A stretch of DNA of 54,993 bases, from positions 1 to 54,993 of the forward strand of contig NZ_CAJKOX010000032.1 of the NCBI RefSeq assembly GCF_905201705.1. Reading direction: 5' to 3'. The stretch is from an uncultured Marvinbryantia sp. (lineage in GTDB: Bacteria; Bacillota; Clostridia; Lachnospirales; Lachnospiraceae). Of this stretch, positions 40,670-49,519 are shown piece by piece (position 1 is the first letter of the stretch; every line of letters begins with the position of its first letter). A model generated the notes under the pieces. That model was not told the DNA's origin. It was given only the letters and a program-made list of their open reading frames with translations, and searched no databases. The position numbers were made by a program, and so were the translations under genes.

Positions 40670-42367
40670 ATGGAAAAAAAGTGGTGGAAAAGCAGTGTTG
40701 TATATCAGATTTACCCGCGGAGCTTTTGCGACAGTAATGGGGATGGAATCGGCGATTTGAACGGAATCCGGTCAAAATTGTGGTATTTAAAGGAACTGGG
40801 AATCGACGTAATCTGGTTAAGTCCGGTGTACCAGTCGCCCAATGACGATATGGGCTATGATATCAGCGATTACCAGGCGATTATGAAGGAATTCGGAACG
40901 ATGGAAGACTACGACCGTATGCTCGAACGGGCACATGAGCTCGGAATTAAGATAATGATGGATCTGGTGGTCAATCATACCTCCGATGAACATGCATGGT
41001 TCGTGGAAAGCCGGAAATCAAAAGATAATCCGTACCGTGATTTTTATATATGGAGAGAAGGAAAGGACGGAAAAGAACCGAATAACTGGGGGTCCTGCTT
41101 TGGCGGTTCGGCGTGGAAATATGACGGGGCGACAGACCAGTATTATCTGCATCTGTTTTCACAAAAGCAGCCGGATCTTAACTGGGAGAATGAGGCTGTA
41201 AGAAAAAGTGTGTTCGATATGATGACCTGGTGGTGCGATAAGGGCATCGACGGATTCCGGATGGACGTGATCAGCCTGATATCGAAGGTGCCGGAGCTTC
41301 CGGATGGAACGGTGGGGAAAAGCGGATATGGAGATTTCGGACCATATTGCGCAAACGGACCGAGAGTACACGAGTATTTGCAGGAGATGAACAGGAAGGT
41401 CTTATCCAAATATGACCTTATCACAGTAGGAGAGTGCTCCGGGGTTACGGTAGAAGAGGCGAAAAAATACGCTTCCTCTTCGGGAAAAGAACTCAATATG
41501 GTGTTCCAGTTTGAGCATATGGATCTTGACGGCGGAGAAAGCTTTAAATGGAATCACAAAAAGATAAAGCTGTCAGAGCTTAAAGCGGTTATGAGCAAAT
41601 GGCAGACACAGCTCCAGGGAAAGGCGTGGAACAGTCTCTACTGGTGCAACCATGACCAGCCGAGAATACTTTCCCGTATGGGAAACGATACTCAGGAGTA
41701 TCGCGAGATATCCGCAAAGATGCTGGGCACATGCCTGCATATGCTGCAGGGAACCCCCTACATTTTCCAGGGAGAAGAGCTGGGAATGACAAATTATCCA
41801 TTTACATCGCTGGATGAGTTCCGGGACATTGAAAGCATTAATGCCTACCATGAACTCACAGAAAAGGGAATTATCTCACCGGAAGAAATGTTTGACTATA
41901 TAAGCTATAAAGGAAGAGATAATGCCCGCACTCCGATGCAGTGGGATGACAGCGAACATGCCGGATTTACAAAAGGGACCCCGTGGATAGCGGTAAACCC
42001 GAATTATAAGGAAATTAACGCGAAGGAACAGCTGGAGAGAGCGGATTCGGTATTTCACTATTACCAGAAGCTGATTGCGCTGCGCAAACAGTACGATATC
42101 ATTGTGTATGGAGATTATGAATTACTGCTGCCGGAAAGCGAAGAAATATATTCTTATATCCGCAGCCTGGAAGAGCAGAAGCTCCTGGTGATCTGCAGCT
42201 TTACGGAGCAGAAGATATCTTATGAAGTGCCGGAAAATTTGCGGGGAAGAAATGGGAAAATACTGATTTCTAATTATAACCGGGCCAGGGTACAGGAATC
42301 TATGACGCTGGAGCCGTATGAATGTATGGCAGTTTTGTATCAGGACAGACCCGTGGCAGAGTGGTAA
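40670..42367 (+). CDS. Oligo-1,6-glucosidase / alpha-glucosidase (GH13)
   Basis: The 565-residue cytoplasmic enzyme cleaves alpha-glucosidic bonds of short oligosaccharides. It has the GH13 signatures: WWKSSVVYQIYPRSFCDSNG, the MDLVVNHTSDEHAWF region, nucleophile in GIDGFRMDVISLI, acid in ITVGECSGVTVEE, and the third acid in WCNHDQPRILSR. The DLVVNH sequence with V after L fits isomaltose-type (1,6) rather than strict maltose specificity, by family rule. Start follows AAGAAGGGGGCAG; an ATG 27 bases upstream has none. No transporter gene is adjacent. Confidence 0.92.
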   Translation: MEKKWWKSSVVYQIYPRSFCDSNGDGIGDLNGIRSKLWYLKELGIDVIWLSPVYQSPNDDMGYDISDYQAIMKEFGTMEDYDRMLERAHELGIKIMMDLVVNHTSDEHAWFVESRKSKDNPYRDFYIWREGKDGKEPNNWGSCFGGSAWKYDGATDQYYLHLFSQKQPDLNWENEAVRKSVFDMMTWWCDKGIDGFRMDVISLISKVPELPDGTVGKSGYGDFGPYCANGPRVHEYLQEMNRKVLSKYDLITVGECSGVTVEEAKKYASSSGKELNMVFQFEHMDLDGGESFKWNHKKIKLSELKAVMSKWQTQLQGKAWNSLYWCNHDQPRILSRMGNDTQEYREISAKMLGTCLHMLQGTPYIFQGEELGMTNYPFTSLDEFRDIESINAYHELTEKGIISPEEMFDYISYKGRDNARTPMQWDDSEHAGFTKGTPWIAVNPNYKEINAKEQLERADSVFHYYQKLIALRKQYDIIVYGDYELLLPESEEIYSYIRSLEEQKLLVICSFTEQKISYEVPENLRGRNGKILISNYNRARVQESMTLEPYECMAVLYQDRPVAEW

Positions 42368-42386
42368 AATACGGATCAGCTATGAG

Positions 42387-42413
42387 GTTACTGCGAACGG
42401 AGTGAACAGTAAC
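42387..42413. repeat. 27-bp dispersed palindrome, second copy
   Basis: GTTACTG (42387-42393) and CAGTAAC (42407-42413), same 13-base spacing as the copy at 2571-2597. It lies between the glucosidase gene and the glnS promoter. Confidence 0.7.
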
Positions 42414-42453
42414 ATTATGAGCGCTCTGACGGGGAAAGGCTGAACTGTTCCTA

Positions 42454-42482
42454 TTGAATTTGCGGAAATTTTATGCTACTAT
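42454..42482 (+). promoter_or_regulatory. Promoter of glnS
   Basis: TTGAAT (42454-42459), 17 bases, TACTAT (42477-42482). The leader is about 115 bases. I saw no T-box signature sequence in it. Confidence 0.6.
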
Positions 42483-42603
42483 GGAGCAACAGGGCAAAAA
42501 AATTTCCGCCTGCACGGACAGATGGACTACGATGAAAGATGCGGGCGCAGAAATCAGTCTGGAGGAGATCAGCCCGGAGAAAGAAGAATGATGGAGGAGC
42601 GTT

Positions 42604-44283
42604 ATGGAAAAAGAGACAGTTTCCAGAAATTTTATCGAGCAGATAATTGATAAGGACATTGCGGAGGGAAAATGTGATACGGTCTGCACGCGGTTTCCGC
42701 CGGAGCCGAACGGCTACCTGCACATCGGACACGCAAAATCCATTTTATTAAATTACGGAATTGCACAGCAGTACGGAGGAAAATTCAACCTGCGCTTTGA
42801 CGACACGAATCCGACGAAGGAAAAGATGGAATTTGTAGAATCCATCAAAGCCGACGTGGCGTGGCTGGGAGCCGACTGGGAGGATCGCCTGTTCTTCGCG
42901 TCCAGCTATTTTGATCAGATGTATGAGGCGGCAGTGCTGCTCATCAAAAAGGGCAAGGCGTTTGTCTGCGATTTATCGGCGGAGGAAATCCGCCAGTACC
43001 GCGGCACGCTCACGGAGCCGGGCAAAAACAGTCCCTACCGTGATCGCAGCATCGAGGAGAACCTGCGTCTTTTCGAGGAGATGCGTGAGGGAAAATATGC
43101 TGATGGCGAGAAGGTGCTGCGCGCAAAGATCGATATGGCGTCGCCGAACATCAACATGCGCGATCCGGTCATTTATCGTGTAGCGCACATGAGCCACCAC
43201 AATACCGGCGACAAATGGTGTATCTACCCGATGTACGATTTTGCGCATCCGATCGAGGATGCCATCGAGGGCGTGACACATTCTATCTGCACGCTGGAAT
43301 TTGAGGATCACCGCCCGTTGTATGACTGGGTGGTGCGCGAGGTCGGTTATGAGAAGCCGCCGAAGCAGATTGAGTTTGCAAAGCTCTACCTCACCAATGT
43401 CGTTACCGGAAAACGTTACATCAAAAAATTAGTCGAGGACGGCATCGTGGACGGCTGGGACGATCCGCGCCTGGTGTCGATCGCGGCTCTGCGGCGCCGC
43501 GGCTTTACGCCGGAATCCATCAAGATGTTTGTGGATCTGTGCGGCATTTCCAAGAGCCAGAGTTCTGTGGACTACGCGATGCTTGAATACTGCATCCGCG
43601 AGGATCTGAAGCTGAAGAGAGCGCGCATGATGGCAGTGCTCGATCCGGTGAAGCTGATCATCGACAACTACCCGGAGGATCAGGTGGAATATCTGGAGGT
43701 TGTCAACAATCTGGAAAATCCGGAGCTTGGATCGCGCAGAGTGCCGTTTAGCCGTGAGCTTTATATCGAGCGTGAGGACTTCATGGAGGTTCCGCCGCGC
43801 AAATATTTCCGTCTGTTCCCGGGCAATGAGGTGCGTCTGATGAACGCCTACTTTGTAAAATGCGAGAGCTTTGTAAAGGATGAGAACGGAAAGATCACTG
43901 AAATCCACTGTACCTACGATCCGGCGTCCAAGGGCGGCAACAGCCCGGACGGACGCAAGGTGAAGGGCACGATCCACTGGGTGGCGGCGCCGACAGCCGT
44001 GAAGGCGGAGGTGCGCCTGTATGAAAATATTGTTGATGAGGAAAAGGGCGTCTACAACGAGGACGGCAGCATCAACGTGAACCCGAATTCGCTTACGGTG
44101 CTGAAGGAATGCTGCATTGAGCCGGAGCTGGCGCAGGCAAAAGCATATGACAGCTTCCAGTTTGTCCGCCAGGGCTTCTTCTGTGCGGATGCGCACGATT
44201 CGAAGCCGGATGCGCTGGTGTTTAACCGCATCGTATCGTTAAAGAGTTCCTTCCGTCTGCCGAAGGATGAGACAAAAGCATGA
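42604..44283 (+). CDS. glnS: Glutaminyl-tRNA synthetase
   Basis: The 559-residue class I enzyme charges tRNA-Gln directly. It has the HIGH motif in PEPNGYLHIGHAKSI near residue 34, and GWDDPRL near 280. At the KMSKS place, where E. coli has VMSKR, it reads VTGKRYIKKLVEDG. The C-terminal anticodon barrels (about 335-555) are complete. Most Firmicutes form Gln-tRNA by amidation, so GlnRS marks lineages such as Lachnospiraceae that gained it. The ribosome site GGAGGAG is strong. It ends in an ATGA overlap with a MocR regulator gene. Confidence 0.95.
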   Translation: MEKETVSRNFIEQIIDKDIAEGKCDTVCTRFPPEPNGYLHIGHAKSILLNYGIAQQYGGKFNLRFDDTNPTKEKMEFVESIKADVAWLGADWEDRLFFASSYFDQMYEAAVLLIKKGKAFVCDLSAEEIRQYRGTLTEPGKNSPYRDRSIEENLRLFEEMREGKYADGEKVLRAKIDMASPNINMRDPVIYRVAHMSHHNTGDKWCIYPMYDFAHPIEDAIEGVTHSICTLEFEDHRPLYDWVVREVGYEKPPKQIEFAKLYLTNVVTGKRYIKKLVEDGIVDGWDDPRLVSIAALRRRGFTPESIKMFVDLCGISKSQSSVDYAMLEYCIREDLKLKRARMMAVLDPVKLIIDNYPEDQVEYLEVVNNLENPELGSRRVPFSRELYIEREDFMEVPPRKYFRLFPGNEVRLMNAYFVKCESFVKDENGKITEIHCTYDPASKGGNSPDGRKVKGTIHWVAAPTAVKAEVRLYENIVDEEKGVYNEDGSINVNPNSLTVLKECCIEPELAQAKAYDSFQFVRQGFFCADAHDSKPDALVFNRIVSLKSSFRLPKDETKA

Positions 44284-45680
44284 ATGAATTAACCATCAGT
44301 CTGGACGCGAAAGCGTCCAGACCGCTTTATGAGCAGATTTATGAATATATCAGGCAGGAGATCCAGAGCGGGGGACTGCCCTGCGGCGAGCGGCTGCCGT
44401 CCACCAGAGGGCTTGCGAAGTATCTGGAGGTGAGCCGCAGCACAGTGACGCTTGCCTACGAGCAGCTTCTCTCGGAGGGCTATATCGACAACCAGCCCGG
44501 CAGCGGCTACTTCGTCAACGACCTGGAGGGGCTGTACCGGCTGCCGCAGGAGGAGAGCTTTGCCCAGAAGCATTCGGAGGAGCGCGCGGAGAAATGGCGG
44601 TATGATTTTTCGCCGTCCGGCGTTGATCTTGGAAGCTTTCCGCATAACACCTGGCGGAAGATTTCCAAAAATATTCTGATGCAGGATAATAAAGACTTTT
44701 TTCTGCTCGGCGCGCCGGAGGGTGAGGAGGAGCTGCGGCGGACCATCGCCGCTTATGTGCGTCAGGCACGCGGCGTGCGCTGCCAGCCGGAGCAGATCAT
44801 CATCGGGGCGGGAAACGATTATCTTCTGATGCTGCTGAATGCGGTTCTTGGAGAGTGTACTTACGCGCTGGAAAATCCGACCTACAAAAAAGCGTACGAT
44901 ATCTTTCAGACGCTGGGGCGGCAGGTGACGGCGGTGGAAACCGACGAATACGGGATGCGTGTGGAATCACTTGCCGTAAGCGGCGCGCAGGCCGCTTATG
45001 TGATGCCCTCGCACCAGTTTCCGCTCGGCATTGTCATGCCTGTCGGACGCAGGCGGCAGCTTCTTAACTGGGCGGCGGAAAAAGAAGGGCGCTATGTGAT
45101 CGAGGACGATTACGACAGCGAATTCCGCTACAAGGGCAAGCCGATTCCGGCGCTGCAGGGGCTGGATGAAAACGGAAAGGTGATCTATATCGGCACCTTC
45201 TCCAAATCCATTGCGCCGGCGATCCGTATCAGCTTTCTCGTGCTGCCGCCGGAACTGATGGAGCGCTACCGTGCGCGCGGACGTCGGTTCTCTTCGACGG
45301 TGCCCCGCATGGACCAGAAAATTCTGGCGGAATTTATCAAAAGCGGCGCCTATGAGCGTCATTTAAACAGAATGCGCGCCCTCTACCGGACGCGTCACGA
45401 TGCGCTTTTAGAAGCTCTGAAGGAATTTCCGGAGATCTTTCATATTTCCGGCGAGTATGCGGGCACGCACCTGCTTGTTACGCTGCCGGAGCGCATCAGC
45501 GAGCGCACGGCGGTGGAGGCGGCGAGAGAGCGGGGGGTACGCGTCTATGGGCTTTCCGCTTATTGCGTGGAAGGGCATAGACCGAAGGAAACGACCCTGA
45601 TCCTCGGCTATGCCACTATGCATGAGGACGAGATCCGCCAGGCGGCGAGAATTCTTGGAGAGCTTTATATGCTGCTGTAA
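44280..45680 (+). CDS. MocR/PdxR-family regulator (GntR helix-turn-helix plus aminotransferase domain)
   Basis: In 466 residues, the first 75 are a GntR winged helix (RPLYEQIYEYIRQEIQSGGL, LEVSRSTVTLAYEQLLSEGY), a linker follows, and residues about 110-466 are a class I aminotransferase fold with the PLP lysine in GTFSKSIAPAIRISFL near 310. PdxR members sense PLP and activate its synthesis; no pdxS or pdxT is here, so the target is unknown. Its start overlaps glnS by four bases, an odd pairing that would tie regulator level to glnS transcription. Confidence 0.9.
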   Translation: MNELTISLDAKASRPLYEQIYEYIRQEIQSGGLPCGERLPSTRGLAKYLEVSRSTVTLAYEQLLSEGYIDNQPGSGYFVNDLEGLYRLPQEESFAQKHSEERAEKWRYDFSPSGVDLGSFPHNTWRKISKNILMQDNKDFFLLGAPEGEEELRRTIAAYVRQARGVRCQPEQIIIGAGNDYLLMLLNAVLGECTYALENPTYKKAYDIFQTLGRQVTAVETDEYGMRVESLAVSGAQAAYVMPSHQFPLGIVMPVGRRRQLLNWAAEKEGRYVIEDDYDSEFRYKGKPIPALQGLDENGKVIYIGTFSKSIAPAIRISFLVLPPELMERYRARGRRFSSTVPRMDQKILAEFIKSGAYERHLNRMRALYRTRHDALLEALKEFPEIFHISGEYAGTHLLVTLPERISERTAVEAARERGVRVYGLSAYCVEGHRPKETTLILGYATMHEDEIRQAARILGELYMLL

Positions 45681-45728
45681 ATACCACTTTTATGTAAAAC
45701 TTGCATCATTGTGATGAAATCTTTTAAA

Positions 45729-45757
45729 TTGACGAATGCACATCTTTCCTGTATAGT
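45729..45757 (+). promoter_or_regulatory. Strong promoter of the ATP-grasp operon
   Basis: TTGACG (45729-45734), 17 bases, TATAGT (45752-45757). Just upstream is a small CATCA/TGATG palindrome (45704-45716). Transcription would begin near 45764, ten bases before a terminator-like hairpin. Confidence 0.8.
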
Positions 45758-45773
45758 AGATAGAAGAAGGCGA

Positions 45774-45811
45774 AGAGGCTTTTGCAGAAAACTGCAAAGG
45801 TCTCTTTTTTT
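45774..45811 (+). terminator. Terminator-like hairpin in the leader of the ATP-grasp operon
   Basis: Arms at 45774-45786 and 45791-45803 form a 13-bp stem with two G-T wobbles and a 4-base AAAA loop, core TTTGCAG/CTGCAAA, followed by seven Ts or more (45804-45811). It lies between the promoter and the first gene, so it could end most transcripts early unless relieved. Confidence 0.65.
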
Positions 45812-45832
45812 ATTAAAAAAGGGAGTGAAAGT

Positions 45833-47146
45833 ATGAGAGATCTGATAGAGCGCACGGATATGATTAACCAGCTTCTCGCGCGTTATGGCGTGAAGTTTGG
45901 CATCTATAAGAACAACACGTTCCACGAGCAGCTTTTTCCGTTTGACGCGATTCCGCGGGTGATCACGAAAGCGGAGTTTGAGGTGATGGAAAAAGGGCTG
46001 GTCCAGCGTGTGGATGCTTTAAATTTGTTTTTGAAGGATATTTACGGGAAGAAGCAGATCGTAAAGGACGGCGTGGTGCCGGAGGAGTTTGTGTTTTCCT
46101 CAAAGGGCTATCTGCCGGAATGCGAAAACCTGCTGCCGCCAAAGGGCATCTACAGCCACATTTCCGGGATCGACCTGGTGCAGGCGAAGGATAAAAGCTG
46201 GTACATTCTGGAGGACAATCTGCGGATCCCGTCGGGCGCCTCCTATCCACTGATCGCACGGGAGCTGTGCAGGCGGGCGGCGCCGGAGACCTTCCGGCAC
46301 AACGGAGTGGTGGACAACCGCAATTACGCGCAGCTTCTGAAGGAGACGATGGAATACGTAAACTGCGGCGGCATCCGCGTGATCATGACGCCGGGGCGTT
46401 ATAATGCAGCATATTTTGAGCATTCCTACCTTGCGGAGCGCACCGGCAGCGTACTTGCCACCGGCAGCGACCTGTTCGTGGAGGATAACTGCCTCTACTA
46501 TAAGGATTATGGCACGCATAAGCAGAAGGTTGGCGTGATCTACCGGAGAATTTCCGATGAATACCTGGATCCGTGCACCTTCCTGCCGGAATCGCTGATC
46601 GGCATTCCGAATCTGATGTCGGCGTACCGGGCAGGCAACGTAGCGATCGTCAACGCGCCGGGCAACGGGGTGGCGGACGACAAGGGCATCTACTATTTTG
46701 TACCGAAGATGATCGAGTATTATCTGCAGGAGACGCCGATCCTGAAAAATGCGCCGACCTATCTTCCCTACTATGAGGATGACCGGCGTTATGTGCTGGA
46801 AAATCTGGAAAAACTGGTGATAAAGGACGTCTCGGAGGCGGGCGGCTACGGCGTGGTATTCGGAAGGGATCTGGATAAAGAGGCGCTGGAAAACATGCGC
46901 AGCCTGATCGTCACGCAGTCGCGGCGGTTTATCGCCCAGGAGGTTATCGATTTTCTGGATCTGGAGATTATGGATGGCTATGAGCGCGTGGAGCGCAAGG
47001 CGGATCTGCGCGCGTTCGTGCTTGCCGGAGAAAAGACAAGAGTATGGGCGAGCGGGCTGACGAGATTTTCACGCAACCCGGATTCATTTGTGGTAAATTC
47101 ATCGCAGGGAGGAGGCTTTAAAGACACATGGGTACTGTCTCATTAG
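45833..47146 (+). CDS. Circularly permuted ATP-grasp type 2 ligase
   Basis: The 437-residue protein matches the CP_ATPgrasp_2 family (DUF404/DUF407). It has the typical IPRVITKAEFEVMEKGLVQR opening, the ISGIDLVQAKDKSWYILEDN segment (substrate and metal acids), a P-G-NNA-like MTPGRYNAAYFEHSYLA, and FVPKMIEYYLQETPIL before GGYGVVFG near residue 345. Such enzymes are predicted to form peptide or amide bonds with ATP. Start follows AAAAAGGGAG; a frame from within the leader hairpin is unlikely. It is shorter than many relatives. It overlaps the next gene by 19 bases, opening a five-gene operon. Confidence 0.85.
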   Translation: MRDLIERTDMINQLLARYGVKFGIYKNNTFHEQLFPFDAIPRVITKAEFEVMEKGLVQRVDALNLFLKDIYGKKQIVKDGVVPEEFVFSSKGYLPECENLLPPKGIYSHISGIDLVQAKDKSWYILEDNLRIPSGASYPLIARELCRRAAPETFRHNGVVDNRNYAQLLKETMEYVNCGGIRVIMTPGRYNAAYFEHSYLAERTGSVLATGSDLFVEDNCLYYKDYGTHKQKVGVIYRRISDEYLDPCTFLPESLIGIPNLMSAYRAGNVAIVNAPGNGVADDKGIYYFVPKMIEYYLQETPILKNAPTYLPYYEDDRRYVLENLEKLVIKDVSEAGGYGVVFGRDLDKEALENMRSLIVTQSRRFIAQEVIDFLDLEIMDGYERVERKADLRAFVLAGEKTRVWASGLTRFSRNPDSFVVNSSQGGGFKDTWVLSH

Positions 47147-47805
47147 AAAAAATGAACCATCTGTTCTGGCTTGGCAGATATACGGAGCGGGTTTACACGA
47201 CTCTGCTCATGTTTGACAGATATTATGACATTATGATCGATCAGGATGCGCACGTTTACCGGGAATATTGCCGGAGACTGGCGATCCCGGACATTTACAC
47301 GGACCGGAAGCAGTTTGCGCAGTCGTATCTGTTCGACAGGGAAAATCCGGATTCCATGTACGCCAATCTCATGCGCGCGTTCGACAACGCAGTTGTTCTG
47401 CGCGAGGAGGTGAGCAGCGAGGTGCTTGCCTACATCCAGATGTCGCTTGACGTTTTAAAGGCCGCGAAGAACCGTCCGGCGCCGGTCATGGAGCTGCAGA
47501 AGGTGACGGATTATCTGCTTGCGTTCTGGGGCGCGGCGGACGATTATGTGGAGAACGAGGAATCGAGAAACGTTATCAAGTGCGGAAAATATCTGGAGCG
47601 TCTGGATCTTTACTTTCGTTTTGACAGCCCGGCTCCGATGCTGGAAAAGGAGTACAGCAAGCTGATCAACCGGATAAAGCGCGTCAGCCTGCCGTTCAGC
47701 AGGGAGAATCTCGACACCTTCATAGATATTGCGCGGGACGGCGAAAAGCGGAAGGCGCAGTATACGGAAGCGCTGGAGCTGCTTGGCAGCGCCGTTGGAG
47801 TATAA
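47128..47805 (+). CDS. Alpha-E domain protein (DUF403)
   Basis: An all-helical 225-residue protein beginning MGTVSLEKMNHLFWLGRYTE; the N-H-LFWLGRY-ER pattern is the family mark. Relatives are commonly around 300 residues, so this is a short form. The domain almost always accompanies the circularly permuted ATP-grasp ligase, and published genome-context work (Iyer, Aravind and colleagues on amidoligases) proposed they act together. Its biochemical role is unknown; a binding or scaffold part is an inference. It overlaps the ligase gene, and the next gene begins three bases after its stop. Confidence 0.85.
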   Translation: MGTVSLEKMNHLFWLGRYTERVYTTLLMFDRYYDIMIDQDAHVYREYCRRLAIPDIYTDRKQFAQSYLFDRENPDSMYANLMRAFDNAVVLREEVSSEVLAYIQMSLDVLKAAKNRPAPVMELQKVTDYLLAFWGAADDYVENEESRNVIKCGKYLERLDLYFRFDSPAPMLEKEYSKLINRIKRVSLPFSRENLDTFIDIARDGEKRKAQYTEALELLGSAVGV

Positions 47806-47807
47806 AT

Positions 47808-48584
47808 ATGAAAGCGCTGGATTTTTATTACCGGATGCGGCTTGATTTTGATGCACCGGTGCGGGAGCATGATTTTGCGCTGCGCTATGTCCCGCACACG
47901 GACAGCGTGCAGGAGATCAGCGTCAGAACAAAAAAAGTGGAACCGGCAGACTGGCTCTGTGAGGAGACGGATACGTTCGGAAATCATGTTTATATCGGGC
48001 GCTGCAGCCGGGAACACGATTATTTTATGTGTGAGGTTTCCGGAACGGCAAAGGTAGACGTCAGCCGCCGGGAGCGGGAGGAATGCCGCTGCTGTTATTC
48101 CTATCCTACGCGGTTGACTGCATATGAGCCGGAGGTGCTTGATTTTTTGAAGCGTTTCCGGCTTCCGGATTGTACAAATTTTGAAAAGGCATGTATTTTA
48201 ATGCAGCATCTGTACGATCATTTTAAATATGAGAGCGGTGTGACGAATATCGAGACGACTGCCGGGGAAGCGCTGCGGGGAGGGCGCGGTGTGTGCCAGG
48301 ATTATGCGCACATTTTTATTGCGCTCTGCAAATGCAGCCGCATTCCGGCACGGTATGTGGCGGGACTGCAGATCGGCGAGGGGGCGACGCACGCCTGGAC
48401 GGAGATCTATGACGACGGCATGTGGAAGGGCTTTGATCCGACGCACAACCGTTTTATTGACGACGTTTATATCAAGCTGTCGCACGGAAGGGATTATACT
48501 GATTGTATTCTGGATCGCGGCGTCTTTTACGGGCGCACGGGGCAGAAGCAGGAAATTTATGTAAATGTGGAGGAAGTGTCATGA
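47808..48584 (+). CDS. Transglutaminase-like cysteine protease family protein
   Basis: The 258-residue protein has an N-terminal beta domain (Bact_transglu_N-like) and a transglutaminase core from about 130. The catalytic triad is visible: cysteine in GGRGVCQDYAHI (near 164), histidine in GEGATHAWTEIY (near 199), and aspartate in GFDPTHNRFIDD (near 214). Members hydrolyse or transfer amide bonds and are the third regular member of ATP-grasp/alpha-E clusters. No signal peptide is present, so it is cytoplasmic. It overlaps the next gene by four bases. Confidence 0.88.
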   Translation: MKALDFYYRMRLDFDAPVREHDFALRYVPHTDSVQEISVRTKKVEPADWLCEETDTFGNHVYIGRCSREHDYFMCEVSGTAKVDVSRREREECRCCYSYPTRLTAYEPEVLDFLKRFRLPDCTNFEKACILMQHLYDHFKYESGVTNIETTAGEALRGGRGVCQDYAHIFIALCKCSRIPARYVAGLQIGEGATHAWTEIYDDGMWKGFDPTHNRFIDDVYIKLSHGRDYTDCILDRGVFYGRTGQKQEIYVNVEEVS

Positions 48585-49519
48585 TACTGGAGGTTTCCAA
48601 GGCGGATCTGCCGGTGGGCGAGCATCTGCTGATACAGAAAAACCGTATACAACCAGAAAAGCTGACGGGAAAGGAAAAACGGATCGCAATCGTGACGGGC
48701 ACGCACGGGGACGAGCTGGAGGGGCAGTTTGTGTGCTGCGAGCTGCAGCGCAGGATCCATGAGCACCCGGAATATCTAAAGGGCATTGTGGATGTCTATC
48801 CGGCACTGAATCCTCTGGGAATCGAATCGATCACGCGCAGCATTCCGATTTTTGATCTTGATATGAACCGCATTTTTCCGGGAAACCGGGAGGGCGGCAT
48901 TGCAGAGAACTGCGCGGCGGATATTATTGAGGATATCAGAGGGGCGGACGTCTGTGTTGACATCCATTCCAGCAATATTTTTCTGATGGAGATCCCGCAG
49001 GTGCGTATCAACGAGCTGACGGCGGATACGCTGGTGCCGCTTGCAAAGCACCTGAATGTGGACTTTGTGTGGGTACATGCTTCTGCAACCGTACTGGAGT
49101 CGACGCTGGCGTATAGTCTGAACCAGGCAGGCGTGCCGACGCTGGTCGTGGAGATGGGCGTCGGAATGCGCATTACACGGAAATACTGCGATCAGCTCAC
49201 GGAAGGACTTTTTAATCTGATGAAGGAGCTTGGCATGTGGGAGGGGGAGACAGGACCGGTCATCGAGCCGGTTATTTCCACTGACCACCAGGTTGGCTTT
49301 CTGAACGCCAATACCTCCGGCATTTTTGTGCCGTCTGTGGAGCACGGCGATTATGTGCGAAAAGGGCAGCATATGGGCGACATCCTGCATCCGCTTACCG
49401 GGGAGACGGTTGAGAGGGTATGCGCCTGTATGACGGGGATGGTGTTTACCAGGAGGGAATACCCGATCGTCTACAGCGGATCGCTGCTGGCAAGGATTCT
49501 GGGAGGTGTGATCTCATGA
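48581..49519 (+). CDS. Succinylglutamate desuccinylase/aspartoacylase-like zinc deacylase
   Basis: The 312-residue protein belongs to the M14-like AstE/AspA family. Zinc ligands are H42 and E45 in TGTHGDELEG and H129 in VCVDIHSSN; the catalytic glutamate is E191 in TLVVEMGVG; the substrate-binding MNRIFPG lies at 95-101. The C-terminal 75 residues form a barrel-sandwich-like domain (HGDYVRKGQHMGDILHP). It should remove an acyl or amino-acyl group from an amide. Start is the ATG of the ATGA overlap. Its neighbour downstream is a paralogue with a damaged active site. Use in this cluster is unusual in my knowledge. Confidence 0.87.
   Translation: MILEVSKADLPVGEHLLIQKNRIQPEKLTGKEKRIAIVTGTHGDELEGQFVCCELQRRIHEHPEYLKGIVDVYPALNPLGIESITRSIPIFDLDMNRIFPGNREGGIAENCAADIIEDIRGADVCVDIHSSNIFLMEIPQVRINELTADTLVPLAKHLNVDFVWVHASATVLESTLAYSLNQAGVPTLVVEMGVGMRITRKYCDQLTEGLFNLMKELGMWEGETGPVIEPVISTDHQVGFLNANTSGIFVPSVEHGDYVRKGQHMGDILHPLTGETVERVCACMTGMVFTRREYPIVYSGSLLARILGGVIS

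Noticed and set aside
42481..42591. A 36-codon frame ahead of glnS
   Set aside because: It begins at the -10 box of the glnS promoter, so the RNA would not include a ribosome site; no family recognised.
42489..42603. T-box leader for glnS
   Set aside because: No T-box core sequence, specifier stem or antiterminator pair could be found in the 115-base leader.
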